Assembly: GCA_050015675.1 (NCBI GenBank)
Contig: JBEKAY010000063.1
Span: forward strand, 1-16,562
DNA length: 16,562 nt
Reading direction: 5' to 3'
Source of the DNA: Fen-1298 sp050015675
GTDB taxonomy: Bacteria > Bacteroidota > Ignavibacteria > UBA10030
Every line of letters starts with the position of its first letter. Position 1 is the first letter of the stretch. Below are positions 6,435-13,163 of the stretch, piece after piece. The position numbers and the translations under genes are program-made. The notes below the pieces were generated by a model, which was not told the origin of the DNA, did no database searches, and saw only the letters and a program-made list of their open reading frames with translations.

Positions 6435-8537
6435 ATGGCACAAAGTAATTCAACAAAAACTACTGAATTTGTGGTGCAGCCCGAACGCACACATTTTCAT
6501 CACATGCTTGCCAAGAACCCGAATTATTTTGGAAATATTCCAGGCAGCAAATTAAAAGTAAATTACAAACTCATTGCAGAAACTGTTTATGAGCAACTCA
6601 CTTGTGCCGGATATAATCCGGATACGGAGAACATGTTAGCTACTTTTGAAATTAAAAAATCGGTCGGGTTTTCTGGCAATTTATGCACAACCGGATCGTT
6701 TGAGTATCTGCGTTTCTATCTTGACTTTCATGATGGACATGGATTTATAGACCAGGGAATTGTTGCGATAAATGTCCATGATATTCTTGCCGCAAACGAT
6801 TGCAACGGAAATTCTATTTTCCCGATCAAATATGCTGCAACACTTAAGAAGAAAGCTTCGAATTCTTTTTATTGTGATAACCCAGTATTGCCCACTTTGA
6901 GGGTAATATTATCATGGGGCACAGAGCCGCCTGCTGATTCCCCTAACTGGCAACCTGTTTGGGGTAATATATTGGATTGTGATGTGCAATTAAAACCTTC
7001 GTTGAAATTAAATCCAAAAGATTTTTCAATTGATCTGTCAAAATATTTAGCTCTTGCTGTTAATTCACCTTATTTAACGTCAAAACAATTAGCAGAAATA
7101 ACAGGAGCTGATATTTCTAAACTAACCCCCCAAGCGCAATTGCCAAATCTTGCAGATCTTGTAAAAAAATCTGAAGAATTAAAAGTACCAGCATCTCGAT
7201 TTGTTTTTAAAACAGTTTATAATATGGTAAAATATCCGACATCAGAAATGACTATGATGGATAAAGCCATATTGGCAAATGCAAAAATTGATGTGGGTCA
7301 ACTTATTGACAAGCTAAGCATAGTGACGCCTATGGATGCTTCAAAAGCAGATGTTGACTATGAAGAATTAGAATGTGTCGGCTTGGATTACAATACAGAA
7401 AGTTTGGTTGCTACCATTAAAATAAAGAAGAACATTGGTTACAGCGGTGGGTTGTGCGATGTTGGCAGCAAGGAATATATTTCTTTCTGGATTGACTGGG
7501 ACAATAAATGCTCATGGCAATATCTAAATACAGTAGAATTAAAAGTGCATGATATACAAATGGTAGGTAACGGTTTATATTACAGCGTTTTACTTCCCCT
7601 GGATGCTACCTATCATAAAAAAATATGCAACACCCCGAATATAGTTCGATTTCGTAGTGTTTTGTCATGGGATGTAGCTCCATCCACTACTGATCCTGAT
7701 AAATTAGAATATTATGGAAACAGAGTAGATGCACATATTCAAATTAAACCAGGTGTTGCTTTGAATCCGGGCGATGTAATTCCTTTATTTAATATTATTG
7801 GCGGAATTGATGTTGATCATGTGGATGATGTAACCGGGTTGACAAAACCGGGGTCATTCTTCGCCTTTAATGGTTTAAGTGTTCCACCAGGTGCTCCATT
7901 TGGAGGCCTTATTGTTTTAAATGGACCTTCATTCCCGGGTTATCGCTACAAGATTAAAATAACAAACCTGAATGACGGAACGGTTACCTATGCAAGCGCT
8001 TCATTCACGGTTGTTGGGTATTTACCATATGCCCCATGGGTGCAATACACTGCTCAAGCGGTGGATGCTGACGGATATTATCATTTCCTCGATCCTGCTA
8101 AAAATACGTTAAATGTGTTGGCACGATTTACTCCGGGAACAGAAGACAATTTCCTTGTAGAGATGGAAGTGGATACCATTCCGGGTGTGTTTTCCAAAAC
8201 AATTCAAATTGATAATACGGCACCGGATATTCATTTACAAGTAGATGATAATGGCGATTGCACACATTACAAAATAGGTGATACCATTACCGGTCATTAC
8301 TATGCGTATGACAAGTATATTCTAAGTTGGAATTTTGCAAGCACTTGGGGCGGTGGAACTAGCGGTACATCTAATACACCAGGCTTACCAGGAGTTCCTT
8401 TCAGTATTGTTACTCAAGCAAATGCATATCCATGCGGAGCTGTTTCATTGGGTGCGTGGGACAAGACAATTGTAAACAGCCAAAGTGTGGGACATTACAC
8501 CACGGCTTCTTATAATATTTGTTTACGCAACAGTTAA
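6435..8537 (+). CDS. large protein with a duplicated ~150-residue domain (700 aa), function unknown
   Basis: AAGGAG at about 6420-6425 supports the ATG. The protein has no signal peptide. A domain at about residues 51-198 (VYEQLTCAGYNPDTENML, IKKSVGFSGNLC, GSFEYLRFYLDF, VHDI, LRVILSWGTEPP, WGNILD, LKPSLKLNP) is repeated at about 308-455 (YEELECVGLDYNTESLVAT, IKKNIGYSGGLC, GSKEYISFWIDW, VHDIQM, FRSVLSWDVAPS, YGNRVDAHIQIKPG). Paired Cys, SGxLC, SW and GN...D...IKP positions match. A helical linker of about 110 residues joins them. Residues 460-700 look beta-rich, with an Ig-like segment at about 500-600. I have seen similar YEELTCVG/SGGLC/LSW/QIKP proteins as hypotheticals in varied bacteria. 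Role unknown. A strong terminator follows. Confidence 0.85.
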   Translation: MAQSNSTKTTEFVVQPERTHFHHMLAKNPNYFGNIPGSKLKVNYKLIAETVYEQLTCAGYNPDTENMLATFEIKKSVGFSGNLCTTGSFEYLRFYLDFHDGHGFIDQGIVAINVHDILAANDCNGNSIFPIKYAATLKKKASNSFYCDNPVLPTLRVILSWGTEPPADSPNWQPVWGNILDCDVQLKPSLKLNPKDFSIDLSKYLALAVNSPYLTSKQLAEITGADISKLTPQAQLPNLADLVKKSEELKVPASRFVFKTVYNMVKYPTSEMTMMDKAILANAKIDVGQLIDKLSIVTPMDASKADVDYEELECVGLDYNTESLVATIKIKKNIGYSGGLCDVGSKEYISFWIDWDNKCSWQYLNTVELKVHDIQMVGNGLYYSVLLPLDATYHKKICNTPNIVRFRSVLSWDVAPSTTDPDKLEYYGNRVDAHIQIKPGVALNPGDVIPLFNIIGGIDVDHVDDVTGLTKPGSFFAFNGLSVPPGAPFGGLIVLNGPSFPGYRYKIKITNLNDGTVTYASASFTVVGYLPYAPWVQYTAQAVDADGYYHFLDPAKNTLNVLARFTPGTEDNFLVEMEVDTIPGVFSKTIQIDNTAPDIHLQVDDNGDCTHYKIGDTITGHYYAYDKYILSWNFASTWGGGTSGTSNTPGLPGVPFSIVTQANAYPCGAVSLGAWDKTIVNSQSVGHYTTASYNICLRNS

Positions 8538-8552
8538 GAGTGAGTAATTTTT

Positions 8553-8587
8553 AAAAAGTTGCCGGGTTAATCCCGGCAACTTTTTTT
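8553..8587 (+). terminator. strong intrinsic terminator
   Basis: A perfect 14-bp stem with arms AAAAAGTTGCCGGG (8553-8566) and CCCGGCAACTTTTT (8572-8585) and loop TTAAT is followed by further T residues. The A-run/T-run symmetry makes it usable on both strands, but the only gene it would end is the 700-aa gene, 15 bases upstream. Confidence 0.93.
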
Positions 8588-8602
8588 AATAAATTCAAAG
8601 AT

Positions 8603-8890
8603 ATGAGCGAAACTGAAAAATATTTAATACTGATAATTGTTGTATGGCGGCTCACCCATTTAATCAGTGCCGAAGATGGCCCGTTTGATTTAATAATTAA
8701 ATTGAGAAAATATGCGGGCAATACTTTTTTCGGTAAACTAATGGATTGTTTTTATTGCCTGAGTATCTGGATTGGATTTGCAGCTGGATGGTATGCAGGA
8801 AATAATTTAAAAGAGATCATCATACTGACAATATATTATTCAGGTGCATCTATATTACTTGAAAAATTAACAAACAAAAATTTTATTTGA
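8603..8890 (+). CDS. DUF1360-like small membrane protein (95 aa)
   Basis: Two or three membrane helices (about residues 6-20, 50-66 and 72-86). The segment WRLTHLISAEDGPFD early on and the CFYCLSIW motif (C49, C52) before a helix match the DUF1360 pattern: R-L-T near the start, C-x-x-C-x-S-x-W near the second helix. Such proteins occur in Bacillus and in many phage or prophage loci; their role is unknown. The length is close to the family norm. The ribosome site is weak (CAAAG). It begins 15 bases after a strong terminator, so its promoter must lie in or after the hairpin, or readthrough is used. It is followed after 3 bases by the 73-aa gene. Confidence 0.75.
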   Translation: MSETEKYLILIIVVWRLTHLISAEDGPFDLIIKLRKYAGNTFFGKLMDCFYCLSIWIGFAAGWYAGNNLKEIIILTIYYSGASILLEKLTNKNFI

Positions 8891-8893
8891 ACT

Positions 8894-9115
8894 ATGTGTA
8901 ATTGCAATCAAAAACGGGCAATATATTCGTCCGAAAATAATCAGTCACAAAGAGGAGTAGTGAAAGTAAAGCTTACAGTAGATACTCCAATGGTCCTAAA
9001 TGGGAACATAACCGGAAGGATGTATGTATTTAGGAATATTAACGATATAAATTGGGTAGATAAACGAGATGTCATGAGTATAAAGGATATCAATGGATTG
9101 CAGATATTTTATTGA
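8894..9115 (+). CDS. small Cys-start protein, phage-like (73 aa)
   Basis: It starts MCNCNQKR, a CxC near the N-terminus, followed by a basic beta-type segment (VVKVKLTVDTPMVLNGNITG) and an F-x-N-I/V-x-D motif. Small proteins with an MCNCxxKR start and a TGR-x-Y-x-F segment occur in phage structural regions beside DUF1360-like genes; this is recollection, not a search. The ATG is 3 bases after the previous stop, so the two are very probably co-translated. No separate ribosome site is needed or clear. Function unknown. Confidence 0.65.
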   Translation: MCNCNQKRAIYSSENNQSQRGVVKVKLTVDTPMVLNGNITGRMYVFRNINDINWVDKRDVMSIKDINGLQIFY

Positions 9116-9163
9116 AAATTATTAACTTGTGAAATTTTTAAGCAAAAATATTGATAATTGGAG

Positions 9164-9262
9164 GAAGCCGACAATGCGATCAAGGGGAAAGCGCAGGAGA
9201 AAGCTGCAGCAGAAGATGCGCTTATCGCAGCACTTGTTGCTGAGCCTGTACCGGCAAAGTAA
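9164..9262 (+). pseudogene. shrunken copy of the 234-aa helical-protein gene (internal deletion)
   Basis: Bases 9164-9229 repeat 5521-5586 almost exactly (GAAGCCGACAATGCGATCAA onward). The copy then jumps to sequence like the last 27 bases of that gene (GTTGCTGAG...GCAAAGTAA, compare 6048-6072). In the parental frame it reads EADNAIKGKAQEKAAAEDAL, then IAALVAEPVPAK and a stop, so about 460 internal bases are missing with the frame kept. No start codon exists in that frame. In another frame GGAGG at 9160-9164 precedes an ATG at 9174 that opens 34 very basic codons (MRSRGKRRRKLQQK...), probably by chance. Intact parts are too short to be the same protein. Confidence 0.8.
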
Positions 9263-9285
9263 ATATCCGGTAGAATAAAGAATTG

Positions 9286-9332
9286 CCACTCAAATTGCTC
9301 TCCTCCTCAATCGAGGAGGAGAGCAGGAGTGG
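9286..9332 (+). terminator. long hairpin, probable terminator
   Basis: A perfect 12-bp stem GCTCTCCTCCTC (9297-9308) and GAGGAGGAGAGC (9313-9324) has an AATC loop. An outer stem CCACTC/GAGTGG (9286-9291 and 9327-9332) extends it. A short CTTTTTG T-run follows about 17 bases later. It could terminate transcription from the 8603-9262 side. It could also be a mobile palindrome, since no T-run follows directly. Confidence 0.6.
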
Positions 9333-9359
9333 AGGCTGTTGAGGAATTTCTTTTTGTAG

Positions 9360-9379
9360 GGACGCGATTTATCGCGTCC
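9360..9379. repeat. REP-like palindrome GGACGCGAT/ATCGCGTCC
   Basis: A perfect 9-bp palindrome GGACGCGAT-TT-ATCGCGTCC. The text around it, GTAGGGACGCGATTTATCG, looks like a dispersed palindromic intergenic repeat I associate with several environmental bacterial genomes. No second copy is in this window. The rest of 9116-9578 holds the gene remnant and the hairpin; 9380-9578 shows no gene. Confidence 0.6.
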
Positions 9380-9578
9380 GGATTAATAAGAAAATAATTG
9401 CCGAACAACTTCCATTTGACCAATTGAGAGAGGAGTTCGGGAAATGAGTGCATGTAGGTTATAAGGAAAACGTGTGGCACGAAAAGTTGCTTGCGAAATT
9501 AATGAACGGGAAAACGAAGTATGAACATGTTGCATAAAAGTTTTCGGGCAAACTATAATTTTATAGGAGGTAAAATAA

Positions 9579-10427
9579 ATGACACACACATTGTTTCAAG
9601 CTGCCGGCGTAGCTATCGTGGTGTTTATTTTCTGGCAGATCAAGCTTCGTCTTAGCAGGGGAAGAAAGTTTTCAGATTTCATTATCGGCGACGACGGAAG
9701 GTATAGCCTTTCCAGACTCCAGGCAGTCGTATGGGCAACAATTATTATGTCGCACCAATTTACAGTATTTCTGATCGTTGCAATACATAATCAAGTTTCA
9801 TCTTTCCAATTGGTATTTGCGGAAAATGCGTTATGGTTGCTCGGTATAAGTCTCGGCAGTTACGTTTCCGTAAAAGGGATAACGATCAATCAGGCACAAA
9901 AGTCGGGAGTCCCGTTGAGACGTTATAACCCTGACCTGTCGAATCTTGTGACCGGAGAAAATGGATTGGATTTCAGCCGGTTTCAGATGTTAGCATGGAC
10001 AATTCTCGGTGTAAGTGTCTACCTCGTCCAATGCAACTCTTACGATTATTGCCTAAACGACTTAGTTGTTGCCGGAAAGGATTTAAAAGATATTTTTACG
10101 GATAAATTCCTTCCCGACATTAGCGGCACATTTACCATACTGATGGGATTAAGTCAGGGAGCATATATCGGCAAGAAACTTGTCCCTTCCTATCAGGTGA
10201 AAACAGTCCGCACCGCATCACTTCGTGCATTGCAAGCGCAGGCAGATACTCTCGAGATAGAGATCAAGTATGCACAGGAAGGATTAGCGGCACAGAAGCC
10301 GAGCACTTTGAGTGACCGAGAGAAAATAGAAAAAGACGAGCTGGATCTGAGGTTGAAACAGAGTACACTCGCCGATCTTAGAACACAGATCAATGAAATC
10401 TCAAGGGCACTGAGCGAGACAGAGTAG
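9579..10427 (+). CDS. membrane protein with a duplicated two-helix module and C-terminal coiled coil (282 aa)
   Basis: AGGAGG at 9565-9570, 8 bases before the ATG, sets the start. Membrane helices are likely at about residues 6-20, 47-66, 84-100, 136-151 and 184-197. Two modules resemble each other. The first has GRYSLSRLQAVVWATI, then LLGISLGSYVSVKGI (40-102). The second has GLDFSRFQMLAWTILG, then LMGLSQGAYIGKKLV (129-202). The shared pattern is SLSR-(L/F)-Q-x-x-x-W and (L/M)-G-(I/L)-S-x-G-x-Y-x-x-K. From about 207 to the end a charged helix with heptad character is expected in the cytoplasm. No known family name. It is followed by a palindromic intergenic repeat. Confidence 0.82.
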   Translation: MTHTLFQAAGVAIVVFIFWQIKLRLSRGRKFSDFIIGDDGRYSLSRLQAVVWATIIMSHQFTVFLIVAIHNQVSSFQLVFAENALWLLGISLGSYVSVKGITINQAQKSGVPLRRYNPDLSNLVTGENGLDFSRFQMLAWTILGVSVYLVQCNSYDYCLNDLVVAGKDLKDIFTDKFLPDISGTFTILMGLSQGAYIGKKLVPSYQVKTVRTASLRALQAQADTLEIEIKYAQEGLAAQKPSTLSDREKIEKDELDLRLKQSTLADLRTQINEISRALSETE

Positions 10428-10486
10428 CATCGTTAGAAAATTCCTCGCCTGTTTGAGGTAAAAAATAGGCGTAGGATACGGAAAAT

Positions 10487-10509
10487 ATTCCCAAGCAGAG
10501 CTTGGGAAT
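10487..10509. repeat. palindrome ATTCCCAAGC-AGA-GCTTGGGAAT
   Basis: A perfect 10-bp inverted repeat with a 3-base loop between the membrane-protein gene and the 111-aa gene. No T-run follows, so it is not a clear intrinsic terminator. The sequence resembles a dispersed TTCCCAAGC/GCTTGGGAA palindrome seen in many unrelated bacterial genomes (recollection). It could also act as an mRNA stability hairpin. Confidence 0.65.
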
Positions 10510-10548
10510 TAGGTTAACAACAAAACAATTATCAGAAAGGACCACGCT

Positions 10549-10884
10549 ATGCTAAACTATTCAGATATTGAAAAAAAAGCCCTCACTGTTATCAAAGACT
10601 TTTTTCTGATGAATGAAAAGGCAGATGGGGATGTTTTGAAAATCTGTCTTCAAAATTTGGGGCTCGAAGGAAGCAGTAATGCGTACGATCCCCAGGCACG
10701 TGCACGGGGCTTATGCCAGGAATTGAAAACGGCATTTCTCAAAGCGGGGAACAACCTTCCGCCGCTCCATCTTGATCTTGAACCATCTACGATCCTAAAC
10801 AATGGTACGTGGACTATAGACAATCTGATCGACCTAATATCCGATTCCTTTCATGGATTGACCGAAAAGGAGGACGTACAATGA
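10549..10884 (+). CDS. unknown small helical protein (111 aa)
   Basis: AGAAAGGA lies just before the ATG at 10549. The protein is charged and mostly helical, with no signal peptide or membrane segment. The C-terminal part (LEPSTILNNGTWTIDNLIDLI) recalls a carrier-protein helix, but no Asp-Ser-Leu attachment motif exists, so that call is not made. Its TGA overlaps the ATG of the secreted-protein gene (ATGA at 10881-10884), which indicates translational coupling. Function unknown. Confidence 0.75.
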   Translation: MLNYSDIEKKALTVIKDFFLMNEKADGDVLKICLQNLGLEGSSNAYDPQARARGLCQELKTAFLKAGNNLPPLHLDLEPSTILNNGTWTIDNLIDLISDSFHGLTEKEDVQ

Positions 10885-11990
10885 AGACGAAAAATGTTTA
10901 TCTTTCTCTTGTCATTGTTGTACTGAGCTACAGTTTGCCACGGGCACAACCTATTACCATAGAAGCGGCGGCTCACACACGCCATGCTCTTCCGGCATTG
11001 ATTTCAGTAACCTTTACTATTAATGCAGCGGTATGGAACATATCATGTTCTGATAATATTCAAAGACCGGAACAGTATACTATAATAGACTCTACAGCCA
11101 ACCGGACATTTGTTCCTGACAAGATCGAATACGATACGTCGTTGATCGTTATGAAAAAAACAAAGATCAAGCCAACGGCACATCTGTATTCTCTTACGGG
11201 ATTTGCACCTGATCATCATTACAAGATCGAATGGAAATACCGCGATACAACATATGCAACAATTAAACCGATCGTTTTTGAGGATTGTAGTGCAGCGCCA
11301 ACCTCACACCTTGATGTCAAACCAGTGCTCGAGACAAAGACCGTAGCGGTGGATTTCGATTTTTCTAATAGTATGTACAACGATAAAGATCTCCTGATTA
11401 CATGGAGGGCAAAAGGATACTTGGATTTTAGCAATCTGGATTCGGTTTCGAATGCAGAATTCAATGTTGCATGCCAGTACCCGATCTCTGAACTCAGACC
11501 GCATCCATTTTTTATCGGGAAAATCGGCGGTGATCTCAACGGGAGGTTTACAGCGGCAGATATCAAAGCCACGGCAGGAGTCAGCATACTCGATCAGTAT
11601 GTGCTGCCACCCATCTTGCAGTTCCTTCAGAAAAACATCTTCCAGGCTTCCATGCCTGTGCCTCCACCGGTTCTTGCCGTTTTTGGTGAAGCAGCACTTC
11701 CGTGGACGAGGGCGCAAGGGATTGGTGATGCAGTGATATGGAGATTGGCAGGAGAGATCGATATGAATGTGCCGGTCGGCAACGGCAATTACTTGAACGT
11801 GTATGCTCGAGGCTGGGTGGTTACTAATACACAAACGCCCAGCTTTGTTGAATTCAGCTATAAGAAAGAAGTTACAAGAGATATTTCAGTCGTTTTAAAG
11901 TGGTTGAACGGTTCCCTGCCTCCTTTGTTTCAAAAGGGTTCAAATATCATGGCTGGTGTTTCAGTATTGTTCCCGGGCTTCGCACAATGA
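10881..11990 (+). CDS. secreted protein of unknown function (369 aa)
   Basis: The start at 10881 is preferred over the longer open frame from 10809. AAAAGGAGG at about 10865-10873 lies 7 bases before it, and it gives a clean signal peptide: MKTKNVYLSLVIVVLSYSLP then RA/Q as a likely cleavage site at about residue 24. The mature part is rich in beta pattern with Tyr/Trp/Thr. It has two or three Cys (SCSDN, FEDCSA, NVACQ) that could form disulfides, and no type IX sorting domain or TonB-type beta barrel end. It ends GVSVLFPGFAQ. It overlaps the upstream gene by 4 bases. A periplasmic or surface protein is the safe conclusion. Confidence 0.85.
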   Translation: MKTKNVYLSLVIVVLSYSLPRAQPITIEAAAHTRHALPALISVTFTINAAVWNISCSDNIQRPEQYTIIDSTANRTFVPDKIEYDTSLIVMKKTKIKPTAHLYSLTGFAPDHHYKIEWKYRDTTYATIKPIVFEDCSAAPTSHLDVKPVLETKTVAVDFDFSNSMYNDKDLLITWRAKGYLDFSNLDSVSNAEFNVACQYPISELRPHPFFIGKIGGDLNGRFTAADIKATAGVSILDQYVLPPILQFLQKNIFQASMPVPPPVLAVFGEAALPWTRAQGIGDAVIWRLAGEIDMNVPVGNGNYLNVYARGWVVTNTQTPSFVEFSYKKEVTRDISVVLKWLNGSLPPLFQKGSNIMAGVSVLFPGFAQ

Positions 11991-12055
11991 AGTGTGTTCT
12001 TGACATCATTTTAAACAAATCCTATCTTCTTAGGCCATTGTAACTGGAGGGTAAC

Positions 12056-12487
12056 ATGGGAAAAATAAATAAATTTGATTTGGACAAGAAGAAATCTTCT
12101 CTGCCCAAACAAGTGGAGGGCTACATAGCAAATATAACAATTTCCGACCCGGACAAGAAGAAATATCCCTTGCTAGTGCAACTAAAGGATAACATAGTAA
12201 AAACAAAATATTTTGATTCGAAAAAGAAGAAATCTCCCCGTGTCATTATAGAGATAATACCTACAGGAAACCGGGGAACCATGTTAGGTTTGGGTGGTTC
12301 GAGTTTAGAAGATGATGTCATCGCTCTCGCAAAGTTGATGAATGGAGTTATCCAATCTGCTGCAATTAAAGGTAAGAAATCACAAATGGGGATGATCATA
12401 CCTGCTGCAACTAAAGGTAAGAAACCACCGACGGGAAATATTGGAACAGAACTCGTCGATGAGGATAGAAAGAATGAAAGCATCTGA
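12056..12487 (+). CDS. lysine-rich protein with internal DxxKKK repeats (143 aa)
   Basis: GGAGG at about 12045-12049 precedes the ATG. The first half carries three spaced copies of a D-x-x-K-K-K motif (FDLDKKKSSLP, DPDKKKYPLL, DSKKKKSPRV) at about 24-33 residue spacing, with matching DNA (GACAAGAAGAAAT). The end has a second short repeat (AIKGKKSQMG, ATKGKKPPTG). The middle has a Gly-rich loop (MLGLGGSSLEDDV) within a hydrophobic segment. No family is recognised. The charge suggests binding to acidic partners such as nucleic acid or phospholipid (inference). It overlaps the next gene by 14 bases. Confidence 0.7.
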   Translation: MGKINKFDLDKKKSSLPKQVEGYIANITISDPDKKKYPLLVQLKDNIVKTKYFDSKKKKSPRVIIEIIPTGNRGTMLGLGGSSLEDDVIALAKLMNGVIQSAAIKGKKSQMGMIIPAATKGKKPPTGNIGTELVDEDRKNESI

Positions 12488-12872
12488 ACTCTGGAAACAA
12501 TACCAGGTTTACACGCGTGATATCACCGAGAACTTGCGGAAGTTAAGTCTCGGTGTTGCAGCGATCTGCTGGTTCTTTAAGGATTCAAACTACTCTTTCC
12601 CTCCTGCGATCTTGGGATGTTTGCTTGTCCTTGTCTTGTATTTTGCTCTTGATATAATCCAATATTCTGTAGCTGCTTATCGATACTATTGTTTTACACG
12701 AGATGCAGAAGTTATTGCCTGGAAGCATGGAAAAAGGGAAAAGGATCCTGAAATTGATGTTCCTGACAATCTCGATCTGCCGTCGAGAGTACTTCTTGCT
12801 CTCAAGACAACGACCTTTTTCATTGCATGTGGTTTTCTCATTGCTGAATTCATATATCGATTAGTCAAATAG
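12474..12872 (+). CDS. small membrane protein, unknown (132 aa)
   Basis: The ATG at 12474 is preferred because GAGG at 12461-12464 lies 9 bases before it; ATG 12459 and TTG 12441 are in frame but lack a ribosome site. Three membrane helices are likely: about residues 24-36, 43-63 and 105-128. A charged loop (KHGKREKDPEIDVPDNLDLP) lies between helices two and three. The start is inside the lysine-rich gene, so the two are probably co-expressed. A terminator follows 32 bases after the stop. No known family. Confidence 0.75.
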   Translation: MKASELWKQYQVYTRDITENLRKLSLGVAAICWFFKDSNYSFPPAILGCLLVLVLYFALDIIQYSVAAYRYYCFTRDAEVIAWKHGKREKDPEIDVPDNLDLPSRVLLALKTTTFFIACGFLIAEFIYRLVK

Positions 12873-12904
12873 GTATAGCTGATATCATGCATTAGCCTCC
12901 CTCA

Positions 12905-12940
12905 TCCCTGGCGTTTAGTAGAGCGCCGGGGATTTTGTTT
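12905..12940 (+). terminator. intrinsic terminator
   Basis: TCCCTGGCG (12905-12913) pairs with CGCCGGGGA (12924-12932), 9 bp with one G-U pair, across a 10-base loop, followed by TTTTGTTT. It ends the group of the lysine-rich and small membrane protein genes. Confidence 0.8.
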
Positions 12941-13113
12941 ATTGACAATGATTCTAAACAGAGCTACATTATCACCAAGTAATTGCCGTTACGTGGAGGT
13001 GCTGTGCATCTACCATACTTTTCTCAATCTCAAAGAAAAGCCTACAATGATAGAAGAGAGGTCTGCCTGCCATGAAATTAACGAACAAAACGTGAACTCA
13101 GTCTATAATTTAT
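12941..13113. other. spacer before the cassette region, no supported gene
   Basis: Together with its flanks (12873-13190) this gap holds the terminator, an attC-like hairpin and the first cassette boundary. A 71-codon frame at 12942-13157 has no ribosome site, starts inside the tail of the terminator region and runs through the recombination site, so it is not called. Confidence 0.5.
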
Positions 13114-13163
13114 GCCTAATATACATGAATTATAGAGTTACTCTATCTAAGCAGTAGTTAGGC
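13114..13163. promoter_or_regulatory. attC-like recombination site at the left cassette boundary
   Basis: GCCTAAT at 13114-13120 pairs (one mismatch) with GTTAGGC at 13157-13163, the consensus GTTRRRY core. Inside, ATAGAG/CTCTAT (13132-13137 and 13141-13146) forms a stem with a TTA loop. The nested outer-core and inner-stem layout resembles a short attC of about 50 bases. The downstream core GTTAGGC is well supported by its partner at 13891; the upstream half is less sure. Confidence 0.45.

Noticed and set aside
9174..9278. 34-codon Arg/Lys-rich ORF with GGAGG in front
   Set aside because: It is the out-of-frame reading of a copied coding segment; the same basic reading exists as a shadow inside the 5368 gene. 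Kept only as a remark.
9530..9559. TTGCAT-N18-TATAAT promoter-like pair before the 9579 gene
   Set aside because: Transcription would begin at about 9566, inside the Shine-Dalgarno AGGAGG, so the message would lose its ribosome site. The box is probably chance in AT-rich DNA.
10809..10880. Longer N-terminus for the secreted 369-aa protein
   Set aside because: It would bury the signal peptide 24 residues inside the protein and overlap the upstream gene in another frame; the ATG at 10881 has AAAAGGAGG and an ATGA overlap.
10549..10884. Acyl carrier protein
   Set aside because: Helical pattern and size fit loosely, but the Asp-Ser-Leu phosphopantetheine site is missing.
12942..13157. 71-codon open frame after the terminator
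   Set aside because: No ribosome site, no family resemblance, begins in the terminator tail and runs through the attC-like hairpin and its core site.
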